Positions 24,891-31,730 of a stretch of 38,297 nucleotides of DNA are shown here, piece by piece. The notes below the pieces were generated by a model. That model worked only from the letters and a program-made list of their open reading frames with translations, was not told the origin of the DNA and ran no database searches. The first letter of the stretch is position 1; each line of letters opens with the position of its first letter. A program made the position numbers and the translations under genes. Origin of the DNA: Thermoplasmata archaeon (lineage in GTDB: Archaea > Thermoplasmatota > Thermoplasmata > Lutacidiplasmatales > UBA184). The DNA lies in assembly GCA_022750415.1 (NCBI GenBank), contig JAKIVT010000001.1, forward strand, positions 1 through 38,297. The letters are read 5' to 3'.

Positions 24891-25576
24891 AACGGGAACT
24901 TCGACACCGAGTACTCGGGCACGAGCGTGCTCGTGTCGAGGACCTCGGGGATGCCCCGGATCCGCTCGGTGACGAAGTCGAGGACCTGGCGCTTCTTCGT
25001 CCGCTGGCTATCGAACTCGAGGACGACGAAGACATCCCAGTCGCCGGTCAGAAGGTGCATCTCCCGGACCTCGGGGAAACCGAGGAGGATGTCCCGGATC
25101 CGGTCAATGTCTCCGCCGCGGACCTTCATGTAGGTGAACGCGCGGAGCGCACTCATCTCGGCGGGCATCAGCTCGCAGAGGTGCTCCTCCGTGAACGCCT
25201 CGCAGCCCTCGAGCCGCTGGTCGCCCGGGCCCACCAACAGCGGGAAGGTCTGGACTCCGCGGAGGCGCTCGGCCACGAGCCGCTCGAGGCGGCCGGCCTT
25301 GGCGATGTCCACGATCTTGACGGTGTACCCCCGCTTCGAGGCGATCTCCTCGGTGATGGCCACGCACCGGGCCTGGTCGTCCGAGAGGAAGAACGCCTCC
25401 TCCCCGGCGCGCGAATCGTCCGATTGCATGTGGGGCGGCCGCCCCATGCCGGCGGTCTGCCCGCTCTCCGGCCCGTACCGGACGTCCTGGGAGAGCGCGG
25501 CCGGGCGGTAGAAGCTGGTGACGACCTTCTTGCTCTGGACGTAGAGGCTGAGTTCGCGGGATTTCTCGTCGGCCAT
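24887..25576 (-). CDS. Thioredoxin-like domain fused to a Lrp/AsnC RAM domain
   Basis: A 229-residue two-part protein. The N-terminal half looks like a thioredoxin/glutaredoxin fold: LSLYVQSKKV, a helix from ARCVAITEEI, then YTVKIVDIAKAGRLERLVAE and GVQTFPLLVGPG with the cis-proline position. It has no CxxC. The C-terminal 80 residues are a RAM (Lrp/AsnC ligand-binding) domain: AFTYMKVRGGDIDRIRDILL, MHLLTGDWDVFVVLEF and a final VLDTSTLVPEY. There is no helix-turn-helix. It may sense an amino acid or redox state and act by protein contact. ATG 25576 is favoured over TTG 25582. Its stop shares bases with the convergent surface-protein stop. Confidence 0.7.
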   Translation of the reverse strand: MADEKSRELSLYVQSKKVVTSFYRPAALSQDVRYGPESGQTAGMGRPPHMQSDDSRAGEEAFFLSDDQARCVAITEEIASKRGYTVKIVDIAKAGRLERLVAERLRGVQTFPLLVGPGDQRLEGCEAFTEEHLCELMPAEMSALRAFTYMKVRGGDIDRIRDILLGFPEVREMHLLTGDWDVFVVLEFDSQRTKKRQVLDFVTERIRGIPEVLDTSTLVPEYSVSKFPF

Positions 25577-25602
25577 GCGCAACGACGGCGAGGGAGGGTG
25601 CC

Positions 25603-25610
25603 GTATTTAA
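25603..25610 (-). promoter_or_regulatory. TATA box of the Trx-RAM gene
   Basis: The minus strand reads TTAAATAC. Its spacing of about 26-30 bases from ATG 25576 implies a leaderless or very short-leader transcript. Confidence 0.6.
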
Positions 25611-25683
25611 CAGAATTCGGGGAAACGGTTGATCGGCGGGGGCTTTCGCCCCCGCCTGGGTTGGGATCGAAGTCGCTGGGGCT

Positions 25684-26229
25684 TCAGTAGCGCTTGTACG
25701 AGTCGGAGCGCTCGCGGCCACCGCCGCCACCGCCCCCACCGCCGCCGCCACCGCCGCCGCCGCCACCAGTTCCGCCGCCGCCGCCCCCGTACCGGGAGCC
25801 GCCGCCGCCCGAGCCGTAGCCGCCGCCCTGCCGGTCGCGGTATCCGCCGCCACCGTAGGACCGCCGCTCCGACTCGAACTCCTGCTGGCTCATGTCGAGG
25901 GTGGTGTTGACCTCCCCAATCGGGTCGGTCGACTTCGTCAGGTTCCCGTACCGGCCCACGTTCAGGCGCATGTGGCCCCGGACGAGGGAGACATAGCCGT
26001 TGTCGATCAGGACCACATCGTCCTTCGCGATCGATCCGATCTGCTCATTCCAAAGCGAGAGCGTGATCGTGGCCGTGTCGTCGCCGATGACGGCCTCCGC
26101 TACCTTGCGGGGGTCGCCGTACTTGCCCATGACCTCCTTCGCCTCGCCCACGTTGACTACCTTTGCGTGGACGTTCACTTGCTTCGAGCTCGGGGTCAGG
26201 TCTCTCACTTTTGTCAGGGTCTTCTCCAT
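25684..26229 (-). CDS. Glycine-rich RPA-like single-stranded DNA-binding protein
   Basis: A 181-residue protein. Residues 1-115 form one OB-fold: VNVHAKVVNVGEAKEV, AVIGDDTATITLSLWNEQIG, VVLIDNGYVSLVRGHMRLNV and a final GRYGNLTKS strand. This is the archaeal RPA/SSB pattern. The remaining third is a flexible tail of Gly, Tyr and Arg with runs of 6 and about 17 glycines, ending RERSDSYKRY. Unlike bacterial SSB the tip is basic rather than acidic, so binding of nucleic acid or phase-like assembly is more likely than partner docking. The minus-strand AGAGGAA lies about seven bases before ATG 26229. It is a likely main ssDNA-binding protein of the cell. Confidence 0.85.
   Translation of the reverse strand: MEKTLTKVRDLTPSSKQVNVHAKVVNVGEAKEVMGKYGDPRKVAEAVIGDDTATITLSLWNEQIGSIAKDDVVLIDNGYVSLVRGHMRLNVGRYGNLTKSTDPIGEVNTTLDMSQQEFESERRSYGGGGYRDRQGGGYGSGGGGSRYGGGGGGTGGGGGGGGGGGGGGGGGRERSDSYKRY
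25717..25788 (-). repeat. GGN-type codon repeat encoding polyglycine
   Basis: A run of glycine codons (CCN triplets on the plus strand) broken by one threonine codon encodes the tail of the SSB. Such a simple repeat is prone to length change by slippage. Confidence 0.8.
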
Positions 26230-26382
26230 GGCGTGTTCCTCTTTTTCGCGTTTCGCGTTTGTATCGACCCTCGGCCTTGGCCCAATCAAGTCCCAACTCG
26301 TCTGAAAAATCGGACGGGGCGAACTCGACCAAGTCGAGGCTACGGGTTTCTACGAGCCGTCGCAGATTGGTCGCCTACATAA

Positions 26383-26456
26383 AGGTCGTGGGAGCGGCCC
26401 ATGCCAGCGCATGGCGGGCCCTCCCGAGAGCGCTTCCGCACGAGGAGAGGCTTTTT
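26383..26456 (+). other. Intergenic AT-box, hairpin and T-run before the TPR gene
   Basis: Between the SSB and TPR genes, TACATAAAGG (26383-26392) is a TATA-like site. CCATGC-CAGC-GCATGG (26399-26414) forms a perfect 6-bp hairpin and CTTTTT (26451-26456) is one of the few T-runs in the window. Together they could be a short RNA unit or just the leader and promoter of the TPR gene (TTTTTCCCTAAGG at 26452-26464 is about 35 bases before its GTG). Confidence 0.25.
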
Positions 26457-26492
26457 CCCTAAGGTCCTTGTCCCACGCTTGCCGGGTCCGCC

Positions 26493-27263
26493 GTGAGCCA
26501 ACGATTCGATCTGGGGGTGCACTACCTCCTCCAGAAGGAGCATGACAAGGCCGTCCGGGCGTTCCAAGAGGTCCTCCACGAGGACCCCCTGAACGCCCGC
26601 GCATGGTCGTACCTCGGCATGGCCCAGGCCCACCTCGGGAAGGCCGCCGACGCCGAGGCGTCGCTCTCCCGCGCCATCGCGCTCTCCCCGCAGAACGCGG
26701 AGGCGTGGTTCCACCTCGGGGTCGCCCGCTCCCTTCGCTCCGAGTGGCCGGAGGCCGCGAGCGCCTACCGCCACGCCGTGGCGCTCGTTCCCGAGGACCT
26801 GGTCGCCTGGCACCGTCTCGGCGTCGCCCTCGCCGAGTGCGGGGAAGAGGACGCCGCGTCGGCCGCCTTCGAGCGGGCGTTGGTTCTGTCTCGGGAGACC
26901 GGCGAGCGCCCTCTCGAGGAACCGCTCCGCTCCACCGAGACCGGCGACGTCCATCTCTCGGAGGTCGGCGAGAAAGAGACGGCCCGGGAGGCCCGGAGCT
27001 GGATCGACCTCGCGCTTTCACTGCTGAGCCTCGGGGAGGAAGACGAGGCGATTGCCGCCTACGAACGGGCCTACACCCTCGACCCGGAGCGGGCGTCCAG
27101 GTCCCTCTTCCGCCCGATGTTGCAGCTGGTTGCCGCCGCCGCGACCCCCGAGGGGACCGAGAGCGGCGAGCTGCTCGGCTCGATGGTCGCCGGCCCTGTG
27201 CTCCCCCCCGCCGTTCGGCGCCCGCAGCCGCCGAATCCGGAGCACCGGCCCGAGGTCGGGTAG
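26493..27263 (+). CDS. Tetratricopeptide-repeat protein
   Basis: A 256-residue cytoplasmic protein made of TPR helices. At least four repeats can be seen, with the W/Y-x-x-L-G ... A ... A-x-x-x-(Y/F)-x-x-A-(L/I) pattern: residues about 1-34 (LGVHYLLQKEHDKAVRAFQE), 35-68 (AWSYLGMAQAHLGKAADAEA), 69-102 (AWFHLGVARSLRSEWPEAAS) and 103-136 (AWHRLGVALAECGEEDAASA). A further one lies near residue 170 (DLALSLLSLGEEDEAIAAYE). It has no signal peptide or enzymatic domain, so a scaffold for protein contacts is likely. GTG 26493 is the start. The S66 peptidase gene begins four bases after its stop, so the two are probably one transcript. Confidence 0.85.
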   Translation: MSQRFDLGVHYLLQKEHDKAVRAFQEVLHEDPLNARAWSYLGMAQAHLGKAADAEASLSRAIALSPQNAEAWFHLGVARSLRSEWPEAASAYRHAVALVPEDLVAWHRLGVALAECGEEDAASAAFERALVLSRETGERPLEEPLRSTETGDVHLSEVGEKETAREARSWIDLALSLLSLGEEDEAIAAYERAYTLDPERASRSLFRPMLQLVAAAATPEGTESGELLGSMVAGPVLPPAVRRPQPPNPEHRPEVG

Positions 27264-27266
27264 TCG

Positions 27267-28307
27267 ATGGGGCCGGTCAAGCCCGGCCGACTTCGTCCGG
27301 GCGACACGGTCGCGGTAGTTTCCCCCTCGTGGGGCGGTCCCTCACGCTTTCCGGCGGTGTACGAGCACGGCCTCCGCGTCCTGGAGCGAGAGCTCGGGCT
27401 GGTCGTCCGCGAGATGCCCCACGCTCGCACCGACGCGGACCGGCTCGCCCGCCACCCCGAATTGCGGGCCGAGGACATTGCGGCCGCTCTCGCCGACCCA
27501 ACCGTCCGCGCCCTCTGGTGCTCCATCGGTGGGGACGACCTGATGCGGGTCATCCCCCACCTCGACCCCGAACTTCCCCGGAAGTTCCCGAAAGTCGTGG
27601 TCGGGTACTCCGACTCCTCGGTCCTCCTCACCTGGCTCCGGCGGAACGGGGTCATCGCGTTCCACGGACCGAGCATCATGGCCGGGATCTCCCAGTGGCC
27701 CTCCCTCCCCAAGGAGTTCGGGGACCAGCTGCGGGCGGTCTTGTTCGAGCCGACGCCCAGCCACCGCTACCGGCCCTTCGCCGCCTACTCGGAAGGGTAC
27801 GTGGATTGGGGGGACCCGGCCTCCGTCGGCCAAACCAAGTCGACCCGGACGAGCGAGCCGTGGCATCGGCTGAACGGCGAGCGTCCCGTTGACGGAGAGC
27901 TGTTCGGGGGCAACCTCGAGTCGTTGGAGCAGCTCAAGGGAACTCCCCAGTTTCCCCCGGTGGAGTTCTTCGACGGCAAGCTCCTCTTCCTCGAAATCTC
28001 CGAGGAGCACCCGCCCCCAGTTGTGGTGGTCCGAATGCTTCGGAACTACGGCGTCTCGGGGATTCTGGGTCGGATCGCCGGGCTCCTCTTCGGACGACCC
28101 CGGGGGTATACCGACACGGCCCGGCGCGAACTGGATGCGGGGATTCGGCGGACCGTCGTCGAGGAGTTCGGACGAGCCGACCTCCCGATCGTGACGCATC
28201 TCGACTTCGGCCACACGGACCCTCAGTGGGTTCTCCCCGTCGGGGGGAGGGCCCGGCTCGACCCCGCCGCGCCATCCCTCGAGCTGCTTGAGCCCGCCGT
28301 CGCCTGA
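27267..28307 (+). CDS. S66-family LD-carboxypeptidase / MccF-like peptidase
   Basis: A 346-residue serine peptidase. The nucleophile Ser115 lies in VVGYSDSSVLL. The catalytic Glu218 lies in GELFGGNLESL, and His316 in HLDFGHTDPQ, the Ser-Glu-His triad of clan SS. LRPGDTVAVVSPSWGG is the typical N-terminus. Bacterial relatives trim murein tetrapeptides, while the MccF branch cleaves microcin C-type aminoacyl nucleotides. An archaeon without murein makes a detoxifying or general acyl-sulfamoyl/aminoacyl-nucleotide role more likely. It follows the TPR gene directly and is probably cotranslated with it. Confidence 0.9.
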   Translation: MGPVKPGRLRPGDTVAVVSPSWGGPSRFPAVYEHGLRVLERELGLVVREMPHARTDADRLARHPELRAEDIAAALADPTVRALWCSIGGDDLMRVIPHLDPELPRKFPKVVVGYSDSSVLLTWLRRNGVIAFHGPSIMAGISQWPSLPKEFGDQLRAVLFEPTPSHRYRPFAAYSEGYVDWGDPASVGQTKSTRTSEPWHRLNGERPVDGELFGGNLESLEQLKGTPQFPPVEFFDGKLLFLEISEEHPPPVVVVRMLRNYGVSGILGRIAGLLFGRPRGYTDTARRELDAGIRRTVVEEFGRADLPIVTHLDFGHTDPQWVLPVGGRARLDPAAPSLELLEPAVA

Positions 28308-28312
28308 GCGGG

Positions 28313-28321
28313 CTTTCAAAC
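28313..28321 (+). promoter_or_regulatory. TATA-like box of the NTF2-fold gene
   Basis: CTTTCAAAC is centred 26 bases before GTG 28343, the leaderless spacing seen at several genes in this window. Confidence 0.4.
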
Positions 28322-28342
28322 CCGCGAGCCCTTACCCTCGTT

Positions 28343-28786
28343 GTGCCGCCGGACCGGGCGATTCGCGCCCTGATGGCCGAGTTCCGGGCCGCCTGGAACG
28401 CCCACGACGCCGCCCGTCTTTCCGCGGTGTTCGCCGAGGATGCCGACTACACGAGTTGGCGGGGCAATCGGGCCGGCGGTCGCGTCGGGGTTCGGGCCCA
28501 CCACTCGGCGGGGTTCCAGGCGACCCTGAAAGAGAGCATTCTGACCGTCGACGGCCTCAAGATCCGGGAAGTGCGGCCGGACATCGCCTCGGTCGACGTA
28601 TGGTGGTCGATGACGGGGGCGCGGGACGAGGCCGGAGCACTCCGGCCGCCGCGGCGGGGGTTGATGGATTTGATCGTCCGGAAATCCGAAAGGGGTTCGT
28701 GGGAAATCCTTGTCTTTCACAACGTCGAGCTCCCCCGCGACGCCCCCGGGCCCGCCCAAGGTACCACTGTCGGCACGCGTCCGTGA
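28343..28786 (+). CDS. SnoaL/NTF2-fold protein (SgcJ/EcaC-like)
   Basis: A 147-residue cone-shaped-fold protein. The opening AIRALMAEFRAAWNAHDAAR, followed by LSAVFAEDADYTSWRGN, is the standard 'W-N-x-x-D ... F-x-x-D-x-x-(Y/F)' start of SnoaL-like, DUF4440 and SgcJ/EcaC proteins. The GRVGVRAHHSAGF helix and the WEILVFHNVEL strand close the fold. These proteins bind small hydrophobic ligands; some are enzymes and many are of unknown role. GTG 28343 fits the promoter spacing. The gene is followed by the convergent pilin-like pair. Confidence 0.8.
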   Translation: MPPDRAIRALMAEFRAAWNAHDAARLSAVFAEDADYTSWRGNRAGGRVGVRAHHSAGFQATLKESILTVDGLKIREVRPDIASVDVWWSMTGARDEAGALRPPRRGLMDLIVRKSERGSWEILVFHNVELPRDAPGPAQGTTVGTRP

Positions 28787-28864
28787 GTTGGTCCGGTTCG
28801 TCGACGAAGCAGGGTTCCCACCGGGCCCTCGCCGAGCTGGGGGCGGCGTCGAGGTCGCCCGGCG

Positions 28865-29401
28865 CTACGGAAGGACGACGTTCACCGTGCCGTTGGCCGG
28901 GGAGGTTGCGCTCGGCATAAGGTGCACAACGAGCGTGTCCCCCTCTCCAGTCAGGTCCGACGCGCCGGTTTCGAGATGAAGCATCTGCCCCGCCGTGGCG
29001 AGGACCTTCGACCCGACTTCCCAGGTCTGCGTTTGGAACCCGAAGACGGCCACTGGGGTCACGGAGGCCGAGAAGATGACGATGGTCCAACTCGACGTCG
29101 GTGAGAGATTCTTTCCCATCGGGGATACGATGGAGAACCTCGCCTGGCCCCAAGTCAGGCCACTGGACGGCGAGATCGACATGACGAAGGAGTAGTTGCC
29201 CGGCCCTCCCTGAGCGCTCGGGGTTCCGATCGCCAGATAACCACCTCCTCCACACTCGAGGCCGCACGGAGTGCCGCTCGACGCCGGGGGCGGTCGACCG
29301 AACGTGCCCCAGAGAACAACGCCGACCACAGCCGCCGTTACCACCAGCGCGACGATTCCGTAGCGCCAGTTCACTCCGGCTGAGGGGACAGAGGGCGCCA
29401 T
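28865..29401 (-). CDS. Membrane-anchored pilin-like protein, copy A
   Basis: A 178-residue protein with one N-terminal helix (YGIVALVVTAAVVGVVLWGT), a short proline linker with two cysteines, and a beta-rich outer domain. It is a clear paralogue of the next gene: shared blocks include AIGTPSA-GGPGNYS, SPSSGLTWG-ARF, SP-W-I, VLAT-GQ and a closing TVNVVLP/MVSTALP. The layout resembles archaeal type IV pilin-like or archaellin-like subunits, but no prepilin cleavage site is certain. ATG 29401 lies about 30 bases after an AT-rich site. The function is unknown; surface display is likely. Confidence 0.65.
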   Translation of the reverse strand: MAPSVPSAGVNWRYGIVALVVTAAVVGVVLWGTFGRPPPASSGTPCGLECGGGGYLAIGTPSAQGGPGNYSFVMSISPSSGLTWGQARFSIVSPMGKNLSPTSSWTIVIFSASVTPVAVFGFQTQTWEVGSKVLATAGQMLHLETGASDLTGEGDTLVVHLMPSATSPANGTVNVVLP

Positions 29402-29426
29402 CGCTCCAAATCGCCGATAGCTGCAG

Positions 29427-29439
29427 AACTATTTGTCAA
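29427..29439 (-). promoter_or_regulatory. Promoter-like element of pilin-like copy A
   Basis: The minus strand reads TTGACAAATAGTT, with the AAATA core about 30 bases before ATG 29401. The same segment, in a diverged form, lies before copy B (30102-30128). Confidence 0.4.
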
Positions 29440-29546
29440 TGGGTCGGTCCGCCCAATTCGCTGGCAGCTGGGAACTCCGGCGCGAAGTCCGGACCGGCCC
29501 GGGGTATTCTCAGTCGTCCGGAACTCGGCCTCCCCGAGTCGGGACC

Positions 29547-30077
29547 CTACGGAAGGGCCGTCGAGACCATGCCCCCACCCTCTGGACCCGCCCAAGGGGC
29601 GATGAACATCAAGAAGTGGTCGGCGAGGCCACGAAGATTGGTCGAGCCAAGCTCCAGGTCGATGGATTGCCCCGAGGTGGCGAGCACGTGATCGCCGCTC
29701 GACCAGCTGTCGCTTTGGAATCCAAAGGTCGCGATGGTCGCGTTGGCGGGGGAGCCGCTCCCCAGGATGTGAACGGTCCAGTTCGGGCTGGGCGAAACGA
29801 CCTGGCCGGTTGAGCTCGTAATTTCGAACCGCGCCTCCCCCCAGGTCAGGCCGCTCGACGGCGTAAATCCCATGACGTAGGAGTAGTTCCCCGGACCCCC
29901 CTCGGCCGACGGCGTGCCAATGGCCATCCCCGATCCGCACGGGCATCCAACCGGACCCGGCGGGGACGTCGGCTGGAGCAGGCTGCCCCACAGGGCTACG
30001 CCAACGATGCCCACCGCGACGGCGAACGCGACGAGGCCGTACCGGAGGGCCTTGGCCGCTGGCACCCGGGCGGTCAT
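29547..30077 (-). CDS. Membrane-anchored pilin-like protein, copy B
   Basis: A 176-residue paralogue of the downstream gene. It has one helix (YGLVAFAVAVGIVGVALWGS), a CPCGSG pair of cysteines, and the outer domain with GGPGNYSYVMGFTPSSGLTW, WGEARFEIT and DHVLATSGQSIDLEL. ATG 30077 is chosen: it lies 29 bases after the trpS stop, and the longer open frame upstream only reads trpS in the wrong frame. It may be transcribed from its own promoter or by read-through from trpS. Sequons NYS, NWT and NAT suggest glycosylation outside the cell. Confidence 0.65.
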   Translation of the reverse strand: MTARVPAAKALRYGLVAFAVAVGIVGVALWGSLLQPTSPPGPVGCPCGSGMAIGTPSAEGGPGNYSYVMGFTPSSGLTWGEARFEITSSTGQVVSPSPNWTVHILGSGSPANATIATFGFQSDSWSSGDHVLATSGQSIDLELGSTNLRGLADHFLMFIAPWAGPEGGGMVSTALP

Positions 30078-30101
30078 CGATCCGCAGTACGATGGCCAAC
30101 C

Positions 30102-30128
30102 CAGAACTAGCTGTCGACGGGCCGGTTC
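30102..30128. repeat. 27-bp direct repeat shared with 29424-29450
   Basis: The 27 bases at 30102 and 29424 agree at 21 positions and lie at nearly the same distance (25 and 23 bases) from the starts of the two pilin-like genes. The copy at 30102 includes the end and stop codon of trpS (NRPVDS-stop). The copy at 29424 reads DRPIDK-stop in the same frame. Confidence 0.6.
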
Positions 30129-31306
30129 GGAGTCTCCGCCCCAGCCTTGCGGACGTCCATGCCGTGGGGCGGGTGCTCGACGATGGTCGACTCCATCCAG
30201 GCCTTGGCCGCTTCGCGCGCCGCCCGGTGCCGGGCGAACTCCCCGTTCACTCGTTCGATCAGCATCCCCTTGCAATCGCCACACAGGAGGGCGCCGGAAC
30301 GACAATCCCCCGTAATCTGGTCGAATTCCGCCTTCTCCGGGGCGAACTTCGTCTTCCAGAGCGCCCAGACGGAGCAGATCTCGGGGGTCGCGCCGAGCCG
30401 GCGCTGCTCCTCGACAGTCGCCCTTCCCCCGGTGAACGCCTTCTTCAGCTTCCGCTCGACCTCTTTCGGTGGGTCGGAAAGGAACAGCGCGTTGTCCTTC
30501 TGCTCCCCGGTGGTCGACATCACCCGGTCCTGGCCGAGCAGGCCGGGCATCATCTGACTGTGAAGGAGCGCCGGCTTCGGGTAGCCGAGTCGCTCGGCGA
30601 GGTCGCGCGTCACCCGGAAGTGCGGGTCCTGGTCGATCCCGCACGGGATGAGGCACGGGACGTCCTTTCCGGCGACCCAGGACGGGTAGAAGCACGGCAC
30701 GGTCTGGAGGGCCGTGTAGAACACCAGCCCGACGTTCGTGGACGGCGGAAAGCCGAACACCGCCTTCACCGTCGAGTAGGGAATCTTCCGGGCCACGTCG
30801 ACCGCGAGGGGGTACATCGCCGCGATCGACCGGGTGTCGAAGAAGACGTGGGTCTTCTTCGGGTCGAAGCCGAGGGCGAGCAGGTCCGCGAGGTTCTCGA
30901 GCCCCCAGCGGTACGTCTCCGACCGCGGAAGGTCGGTCTTTGCCCAAACCTTCTCGTCGTCGGTGATCTGGATCCACATCTCGGCGCCGAACGCGTCCTG
31001 GAACCACTTGCACAGCTCGAACGCGAGGAGATGCGAGGTGTGGAGCGGCCCCGAGGGCCCGCGGCCAGAATAGACGAAGAACGGCCGCCCCTTCGCGTGC
31101 GCGTCGAGGATGAGGCCGAGGTCCCGGTGCGAGTAGTAAACGCCCCGCTCCAGGCTCGGCGGGAGGGGTCGATCCGCCGCCGCCCGGAGCCGGTCGAGCA
31201 GCGCGGCGGTCAGGTCCTCGGTCCCGAACAGTTCGCGAAGCCGCGCGTAGTCGATGCGGCCCTTGACTTCGTACGGCGTGACGGTGAACTCGTCCTTCGC
31301 CGGCAC
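30107..31306 (-). CDS. trpS: Tryptophanyl-tRNA synthetase, archaeal type
   Basis: A 399-residue class I synthetase that charges tRNA-Trp. The HIGH-type signature is GRGPSGPLHTSHLLAFELCK. Other archaeal/eukaryal TrpRS landmarks are MWIQITDDEKVWAK, 'PCGIDQDPHFRVTRD', LFLSDPPKEVERKLKKAFTG and a C-terminal helical tRNA-binding region with CSVWALW. The KMSKS loop is unusual: the expected lysine before Met263 is Val262, giving VMSTTGEQK. The start is GTG 31306, nine bases after the stop of the small zinc protein gene, so the two form an operon. Overall length and order of domains are normal. Confidence 0.93.
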   Translation of the reverse strand: MPAKDEFTVTPYEVKGRIDYARLRELFGTEDLTAALLDRLRAAADRPLPPSLERGVYYSHRDLGLILDAHAKGRPFFVYSGRGPSGPLHTSHLLAFELCKWFQDAFGAEMWIQITDDEKVWAKTDLPRSETYRWGLENLADLLALGFDPKKTHVFFDTRSIAAMYPLAVDVARKIPYSTVKAVFGFPPSTNVGLVFYTALQTVPCFYPSWVAGKDVPCLIPCGIDQDPHFRVTRDLAERLGYPKPALLHSQMMPGLLGQDRVMSTTGEQKDNALFLSDPPKEVERKLKKAFTGGRATVEEQRRLGATPEICSVWALWKTKFAPEKAEFDQITGDCRSGALLCGDCKGMLIERVNGEFARHRAAREAAKAWMESTIVEHPPHGMDVRKAGAETPNRPVDS

Positions 31307-31315
31307 GCGTGGTTC

Positions 31316-31624
31316 CTACCCTTCGGGGAACGTGATCTTGGCGAGGATCGCTTCCCGCTCCTGCGAGGGGACCCCCGCCGAGGCGAGCGCGTTCGAGACG
31401 CACGTGCGTCCGTGGTTGTAGTAGATCGTGTTGCCGCAGCCCGGACAGGGGCAATGACCCTGCATCAGGCGGTACAGCGCGTCCCGGCTGGTCGCCGAGT
31501 CCCGGCGGGCGAATCGGTCGACGATGAGCGCCCCTCCGGTGGCGCTCTCCAGGTTGGAGAGCGGCACCCGGACGGGGGTGTTGCACACCGGGCACCGGGC
31601 GGGATTCCGGCAAGTGCAGGACAT
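31316..31624 (-). CDS. Small cysteine-rich zinc-binding protein preceding trpS
   Basis: A 102-residue protein with two likely zinc sites: CTC-x5-CPVC near the N-terminus (Cys 3, 5, 11 and 14) and CPCPGC with a later HGRTC in the middle. A short helical C-terminus (QEREAILAKI) follows. I do not recognise the family. Start ATG 31624 places MSCTCRNPARC first and is two bases from the transcript start predicted by the TATA box at 31648-31655; the longer arginine-rich frame upstream is ignored. It is the first gene of the trpS transcript, so a link to translation or tRNA is plausible. Confidence 0.65.
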   Translation of the reverse strand: MSCTCRNPARCPVCNTPVRVPLSNLESATGGALIVDRFARRDSATSRDALYRLMQGHCPCPGCGNTIYYNHGRTCVSNALASAGVPSQEREAILAKITFPEG

Positions 31625-31647
31625 CGACGGTCTCACGAAGGGCGAGG

Positions 31648-31655
31648 GATAAAAC
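31648..31655 (-). promoter_or_regulatory. TATA box of the zinc protein-trpS operon
   Basis: The minus strand reads GTTTTATC in GC-rich sequence. It is centred about 27 bases from ATG 31624, so the mRNA should be leaderless. Confidence 0.6.
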
Positions 31656-31730
31656 CTCCCGGCCGGCCGCCGGCACGCCGACGACCGCGACGAGCGCACC
31701 CTTTTGGACGAGGAGGACGTCTCACCCCGG

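Noticed and set aside
25717-25810. CCG/CCA-rich simple repeat as a possible regulatory element
   Set aside because: It is in frame within the SSB tail and fully explained by glycine codons.
29547-31676. 709-residue open frame joining trpS DNA to pilin-like copy B
   Set aside because: Only the last 176 residues (from ATG 30077) are protein-like. The remainder reads trpS out of frame, so it is not a fusion.
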